Under the pieces are notes generated by a model. That model was not told where the DNA came from, searched no databases, and was given only the letters and a program-made list of their open reading frames with translations. A stretch of DNA of 10,125 bases from Parvularculaceae bacterium UBA4496 (GTDB lineage Bacteria > Pseudomonadota > Alphaproteobacteria > Caulobacterales > Parvularculaceae), in contig DGNI01000095.1 in assembly GCA_002388885.1 (NCBI GenBank), forward strand, positions 17,467 to 27,591. Direction: 5' to 3'. How positions within the stretch are numbered: position 1 is the stretch's first letter; every line of letters begins with the position of its first letter. Below are positions 6,490-10,125 of this stretch, piece by piece. Both the position numbers and the translations under genes were made by a program.

Positions 6490-7407
6490 CTATCGCTCGA
6501 TATCGCGCTTTGCAAGCGGATTGTTCATGGTTCGCACCATGCCCGGAAAAGGCTTGCGCGATGAGATTCTCGACCCGGTGACGAAAAGAGAGTTTTCGTC
6601 AGCAGAAAGCGTGACGTTCGTGGTCAGCATTTCATTGATGTCAACACGCCCGGTCATTTCGCCTTCTGGCGAAAGAGCAAGAACGAGGCCTGCGCCGTAA
6701 TAGGCGACGTAGAGATTGCCGTCAGCGTCGGTTTCCAATCCGTCGGGTCCCGCTCGTTCGTAGGGAACGGTTTTTCCAAGACTTGCAACCGGCAGGTTGG
6801 CGAATACTTCCGGCGGACCGAGCTCGCCGGGCGCAACGACCGGAAACCGGAGAACGCGTTGTGCAAAATGCTCGCTCAAGAAGACAGCCTGTTGTGCGGC
6901 GTCGAAATAAACGCCGTTGGCGTAGTGAAGATTTGAAGCAAGCCGCGTGATCTTACCGTCTTTCGCTAGATAAAGCAGTGCGCCTTCCCGCGGCGCATTG
7001 AGTGAGAAGACGCCCGAAGCCGTAAAATAAACGCCGCCTGCATCGTCAGAGGATGCATCGTTTGGATTCCTGAACGCCGCGCCGCTTTCGTCTCGATCAA
7101 ACTTGTCTGCAAACGCACCTGACGCTGAAATCTGGTGCAACTCGTTAGGCAGGTGGCAAAGCACGACAAAGCCATCCGCATAAGTCGCGATCGCCGTCGG
7201 CCCGCAGCCGTCATGTTGATAGAATGTGTCCGGTACTTCGTTCGTCAGGGAAACGACACGATCCTTGTGCATCTCAGCAAAGTAAAGCGTATCGCCCCAA
7301 CGGAGCGGACCTTCCGGATAATATGCCTCTACGCTTGCATTCTCTTCCGCCCTGACGCCGGCGCCTAGAATCGCCATCGCCAGAACAATCTGAAGGACGT
7401 GTCTCAC
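6490..7407 (-). CDS. Exported SMP-30/gluconolactonase-like beta-propeller protein
   Basis: This 305-residue protein has a Sec signal peptide (MRHVLQIVLAMAILGAGVRA, cleavage after residue 20), so it works outside the inner membrane. The mature part matches the SMP-30/gluconolactonase/LRE six-bladed propeller: PEGPLRWGDTLYFAE supplies the N-terminal metal ligand E32, HYANGVYFD supplies N164, and GPDGLETDADGNLYVAYYG supplies D222; NPND at 114-117 corresponds to the substrate-side asparagine. Characterised members hydrolyse sugar lactones with a divalent metal; the substrate here is unknown. The frame continues to a TTG at 7425, but the GTG at 7407 is preferred because GTGA overlaps the upstream stop by four bases and places the signal peptide at the N-terminus; a partial GGAAAGA lies 9 bases before it. 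It is the third gene of the operon with the two spermidine-synthase-like genes. Confidence 0.85.
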   Translation of the reverse strand: MRHVLQIVLAMAILGAGVRAEENASVEAYYPEGPLRWGDTLYFAEMHKDRVVSLTNEVPDTFYQHDGCGPTAIATYADGFVVLCHLPNELHQISASGAFADKFDRDESGAAFRNPNDASSDDAGGVYFTASGVFSLNAPREGALLYLAKDGKITRLASNLHYANGVYFDAAQQAVFLSEHFAQRVLRFPVVAPGELGPPEVFANLPVASLGKTVPYERAGPDGLETDADGNLYVAYYGAGLVLALSPEGEMTGRVDINEMLTTNVTLSADENSLFVTGSRISSRKPFPGMVRTMNNPLAKRDIER

Positions 7408-8054
7408 TGAGCCTGTTCTTTCCAAAGGCGCGACAGAAACATGTGAGAAACGGCGCAGGCGAGGACGATGAATGCGAAGATCGTGGTGATGTCCCGCGAT
7501 CCGATGGCGGGAATCAGGAAAAACGTCGTCGCGAGCGTGCCGGTGATGCTGCCGAAGGTCGAGGTTGCGTTTATGGATCCGACGAGCCGCCCTGCGCCTT
7601 TCGAGTGCTGCAACAGCAGGCGCACGGCGAAAGGCGTATAAACACCAAGCACAGTGACCGGGACGATGTTGAGCAGAAAGGCAGCCACAAGAACGCCCGT
7701 TTGGGGGTTCTCAATGGCGTCGATAATTGCGCCGAACAGCGGGTCCGCAATGAACGGCAGTAAAAACAGAAACCCTGCAGCCACGGCGACGATGATGCCG
7801 AGCAGCGTCGTCGATGGACGTTTGTCGGCGACATGCCCGCCGGCGTATGCGCCGAGCATCAGCGCCATCAGCACCGTGGAAATGAGTGCGCCCCAGGTGA
7901 AAATATCCCCGCCGAAATACGGCGCCAGATAGCGGCTGCCGAGCATTTCGAAGCCCATGATGATGGCGCCCAACGCAAAAGCATTGACATAAATCGCACC
8001 AATAAAAATCTTGAGTTTGCGCGCTTCGACCGCCGCGCCTACTTCGCCGGTCAC
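7404..8054 (-). CDS. Polytopic membrane protein, transmembrane half of the fused MFS/spermidine-synthase family
   Basis: This 216-residue, almost wholly hydrophobic protein has about six or seven membrane segments. Its motifs are those of the N-terminal membrane region of 'fused MFS/spermidine synthase' proteins: GFEMLGSRYLAPYFG in the first helix region, TVLMALMLGAYAGGHVADK, and STFGSITGTLATTFFLIPAIG. In those proteins a cytosolic-type SAM-binding synthase domain follows in the same chain; here it is encoded by the preceding gene instead. A GTG at 8066 is possible, but the GTG at 8054 is preferred because it gives a GTGA overlap with the upstream stop and has GGGAAAG before it. The stop overlaps the next gene's GTG in the same manner. 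Transport or scaffold function is unknown; the short basic N-terminus suggests a cytoplasmic start. Confidence 0.85.
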   Translation of the reverse strand: MTGEVGAAVEARKLKIFIGAIYVNAFALGAIIMGFEMLGSRYLAPYFGGDIFTWGALISTVLMALMLGAYAGGHVADKRPSTTLLGIIVAVAAGFLFLLPFIADPLFGAIIDAIENPQTGVLVAAFLLNIVPVTVLGVYTPFAVRLLLQHSKGAGRLVGSINATSTFGSITGTLATTFFLIPAIGSRDITTIFAFIVLACAVSHMFLSRLWKEQAQ

Positions 8055-8971
8055 TCGCTTTCCCACTTCCGGTTATGGTTCTCGACCGATTTCAGATAAT
8101 TCGCCGGGGCGAAGTCATCGGTCAGGATCTTGTCGTCGCTGAACTTCGGCGTGCGCACCCGCTCCTTGATCATGTCGGCGATGTCGTAGCGAAATTCATA
8201 TGTGCCCTGGCGCGCCCGGGCCTCTTCCTGCAGTTCCGCCTTTTCCCGATGCGGCCCGTTATAGGCGACGGCGACCATATTATTGCTTGCCTTGTAAAGA
8301 TCGACATTGTCAAAAACGGCGCTAATGGTTGCGATGGCGTGGTCGAACAGCATGGTGTTAGGCGCAATATTCTGCACCACCACGCCGCCTTCATTCATGC
8401 GGGTTTCCAGGAGTTCGTAAAATTCTTTCGTGAGCAAGTGGAAAGGTACAAAGTGACCGCGATAAGCATCGACAATAATGAAATCGTAGTTTTCTTTCGT
8501 GCGGCGCATGAAGTTGCGGCCGTCGCTGGTAACGACATTGATCTGCTCGTTGGCACGGACATCGAAATACTTGTCGGCGATCTTGACAATCTCCGGGTCG
8601 AGTTCGATCGCCGTCACTTTTAGTTCCGGTATGTGGTGCGACAAATACCAGGTCATGCGCCCGCCGCCCATGCCGACGACGGCGGCGCTTTCAAGCTTGT
8701 CCGTATAGGCGGCGCCGACAGTGACATAACGCGTGTAGACCGACGGCAGTTCGGTCGGGTCGGCGGGATTATAGGTGGACTCGCGATAATGCCGGTCCTT
8801 GTGCCCGAAGCGCAGCGTTCGATAAGGCCCTTCCTGCAACACGAACAGTGAGTTGTAGAGCGACTCTTTCTTGAGAATGAGTTCGGCCTCGGTCTGCGCT
8901 GACGCTCCGTGAGAAAGGCTCAGCGCCAGGCCAAGAAAGGCAAGGACGGCGAGATAAATCTTGTTACGCAT
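8051..8971 (-). CDS. Spermidine-synthase-like SAM-binding protein with an N-terminal signal sequence
   Basis: This 306-residue protein contains a Rossmann-type domain of the polyamine synthase/methyltransferase family: VVGMGGGRM (98-106) is the nucleotide loop, AIELDPEIVKIADKYF (121-136) holds the acidic ribose contact, SDGRNFM (149-155) the adenine side, and IIVDAYRGHFVPFHLLT (165-181) the active-site loop. True spermidine synthases have DSxDP in this loop; here it is DAYRG, so the second aspartate is replaced by arginine and aminopropyl transfer is doubtful. The first 25 residues look like a Sec signal (hydrophobic 5-19, ASA before Q26), unusual for a SAM-dependent fold. The ATG at 8971 follows AGGGG closely; a GTG at 9019 would add 16 residues. 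It is the first gene of a coupled three-gene operon. Confidence 0.85.
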   Translation of the reverse strand: MRNKIYLAVLAFLGLALSLSHGASAQTEAELILKKESLYNSLFVLQEGPYRTLRFGHKDRHYRESTYNPADPTELPSVYTRYVTVGAAYTDKLESAAVVGMGGGRMTWYLSHHIPELKVTAIELDPEIVKIADKYFDVRANEQINVVTSDGRNFMRRTKENYDFIIVDAYRGHFVPFHLLTKEFYELLETRMNEGGVVVQNIAPNTMLFDHAIATISAVFDNVDLYKASNNMVAVAYNGPHREKAELQEEARARQGTYEFRYDIADMIKERVRTPKFSDDKILTDDFAPANYLKSVENHNRKWESE

Positions 8972-9066
8972 GAAACCCCTAAGCGTGGCGTCGCTTCCTG
9001 ATCGCAAATTCTGAAGCACTCTAGGCGGAACCCGGCGCGTGATCCAGCCATAAGCCCTGTGTCAGC

Positions 9067-9083
9067 CATATGCCGGGCGTATG
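9067..9083 (-). other. Short stem-loop directly after the acyltransferase stop
   Basis: CATATGC and GCGTATG form a 7-bp stem (one G-U pair) around a 3-base loop, immediately next to the stop at 9084-9086. No T-run follows on the minus strand, so an intrinsic terminator is not demonstrated. It may separate the acyltransferase transcript from the operon starting at 8971, or protect a 3' end. Confidence 0.3.
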
Positions 9084-9974
9084 TCAGGCTGTTTGCGCTC
9101 CAGGAACGGGCGACCACTCCGGGGTGCCGGCGCCAAGCCCCATGGCGTGCCGCCGCAGGGCGTCGGCCACTAGCGGCGGATCGCCTTTCAGCTGTGCGGA
9201 GGGGATCGCCTCGCCGAAAGTGATCTTGTAGGTCTTGCCTTTTTTGTTGAGCAGTTCGTGGAACAGCGTGATGTCGCGCAGTTCCGTGTTGAGTTTCCAG
9301 AACCAGTAATAGAGCCAGGAATTGCGCATTTCGATATGAACCGGGACCACCGGGCATTCATATTTGCGCGCGAAAATCGCGACGGAGGGGAGCCACTCCT
9401 GTTCGGTAAGCGCTTTGTCTTTGTCCATGAAGGCGAGACGCCCTGAGGGAAAAAGAACGACGCAGCGCTCGTCCTGAAACGCCTTGATGGCGCTCGCCAG
9501 CGTCTCGCGCGATCGCAGCATTGTGCGTTTTTCTGCGACCCATTCAACCGGGATGATCATGCCTTCAAGGCCGGGCGATGCACGTATGGCGTCGCGATTG
9601 GCGAAGAATGTCATGTCCGGGCGGCGTTCCTTGATCGCGTCGAACATGGCGACGCCGTCGGGAATGCCGGTTGGATGTGTCGAAGCGATCAGTACACGGC
9701 CGTTTTTCGGCAAATGTTCAAGGCCGCGCACTTCGATATTGAGAGCGAGAAGGCTGCTCACATGCTCCATGACGCCGTGGCCGGTTAAATCTGCGATGGC
9801 GTCCGCCATTTTGACGGCTGGGCCGTGCAGCAGCAGCGGATAGAGCACGGCCCGGTATAGCGGCCACAGCGGCGAAGCGAGCAGCTTTTGCGCACGCTCT
9901 TCGATCAGCACATCAACGATGTGCTTTCTGTCGTCGTTATGTGCTGTCAGGAAATGTTCCGGGTTGGCGTCCAT
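9084..9974 (-). CDS. PlsC-like lysophospholipid (glycerolipid) acyltransferase
   Basis: This 296-residue protein shows the conserved blocks of the PlsC/LPLAT acyltransferase superfamily: STHPTGIPDG (98-107) holds the catalytic H100 and D106 in the HX5D spacing seen in the hemolysin/OlsA-like branch instead of HX4D; LFPSGR (174-179) is the phosphate-binding block normally written FPEGT/FPSGR; and CPVVPVHIEMRNS (207-219) is the proline-containing fourth block. Such enzymes transfer a fatty acyl group to a lysolipid at the inner face of the cytoplasmic membrane; the acceptor here (lysophosphatidate, ornithine lipid or other) cannot be read. No clear transmembrane helix is seen, so association is probably peripheral. 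Start choices are ATG 9974, GTG 9977 and TTG 9983; none has a clear ribosome binding site, and ATG is taken by default. It lies 112 bases before the three-gene operon and may be a separate unit. Confidence 0.87.
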   Translation of the reverse strand: MDANPEHFLTAHNDDRKHIVDVLIEERAQKLLASPLWPLYRAVLYPLLLHGPAVKMADAIADLTGHGVMEHVSSLLALNIEVRGLEHLPKNGRVLIASTHPTGIPDGVAMFDAIKERRPDMTFFANRDAIRASPGLEGMIIPVEWVAEKRTMLRSRETLASAIKAFQDERCVVLFPSGRLAFMDKDKALTEQEWLPSVAIFARKYECPVVPVHIEMRNSWLYYWFWKLNTELRDITLFHELLNKKGKTYKITFGEAIPSAQLKGDPPLVADALRRHAMGLGAGTPEWSPVPGAQTA

Positions 9975-10049
9975 CACGGTCAAACTGGCGAAAGTGGTAA
10001 TGATTGCGCCGTTTCATACGCCTGTTTCTTCAGCAGTGAAATAAGACGC

Positions 10050-10125
10050 CTAGCGGCGGGTTTCTTCCGGCTCGTCGCGATAGGGCTGGCTGGCGAGATG
10101 CAGCGTCAGGAACGAAGCGGCCATC
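10050..10125 (-). CDS. C-terminal tail of an unidentified gene, cut by the window edge
   Basis: Reading inward from the right edge on the minus strand, a frame gives AASFLTLHLASQPYRD followed by EPEETRR and a TAG stop at 10050-10052. Codons are almost all G- or C-ending, like the neighbouring genes, which supports real coding. The 25 visible codons are too few for a family call. A methionine at the second visible codon could be an internal residue or the start of a tiny ORF. The 75-base gap to the acyltransferase start at 9974 carries no clear promoter. Confidence 0.45.
   Translation of the reverse strand, partial: MAASFLTLHLASQPYRDEPEETRR

Noticed and set aside
8051..8066. A sequencing frameshift splitting one fused synthase/membrane gene
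   Set aside because: The synthase part precedes the membrane part, the reverse of the known fusion, and the junction is a clean GTGA overlap, so two real genes fit better.
8075..8623. Plus-strand open frame of 182 codons
   Set aside because: It is antisense to the SAM-binding gene, which has clear family motifs; the plus-frame product resembles nothing I know.

Overview
The window looks like chromosomal DNA from a GC-rich alphaproteobacterium. The evidence is a free-standing CHCC zinc-finger protein of the mitochondrial NDUFS6 type, a dispersed CCTCAGGATGA/CGTCTCGAAGG palindromic element, dense packing with 4-bp overlaps, and strongly GC-ending codons. A marine Parvularcula- or Hyphomonas-like lineage is only a guess. 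No tRNA, rRNA, CRISPR, insertion sequence or phage gene was seen, and no gene-free stretch exceeds 200 bases.

Left part (1-3998): the window opens inside the ATPase gene of an ABC-2 exporter and continues into its permease through an ATGA overlap (NatA/NatB or YhaQ/YhaP type). A GFA/CENP-V-fold zinc protein follows on the plus strand. It converges with a minus-strand 63-residue CHCC zinc-finger gene. A short divergent region then leads to a second ABC ATPase of YadG type, which has no permease beside it.

Middle (4090-6452): a secreted 743-residue protein carries an N-terminal von Willebrand A domain with a complete MIDAS site, then a beta-rich segment, then five tandem repeats of 88-90 residues that end exactly at the C-terminus. 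Behind it, in the gap between convergent genes, lies a composite inverted-repeat element.

Right part (6490-10125, all minus strand): a three-gene operon reads, in transcription order, an exported spermidine-synthase-like SAM-binding protein, a polytopic membrane protein matching the transmembrane half of fused 'MFS/spermidine synthase' proteins, and an exported SMP-30/gluconolactonase-like beta-propeller. Both junctions are GTGA overlaps. Upstream of it are a PlsC-like lysophospholipid acyltransferase gene and the tail of one more gene.

Most of the window is ordinary housekeeping or envelope content. The points that deserve a second look are the split, order-reversed spermidine-synthase/membrane pair coupled to a lactonase-like gene, the VWA protein with its regular repeat array, the nested palindromic element, and the YadG-type ATPase without its usual partner.
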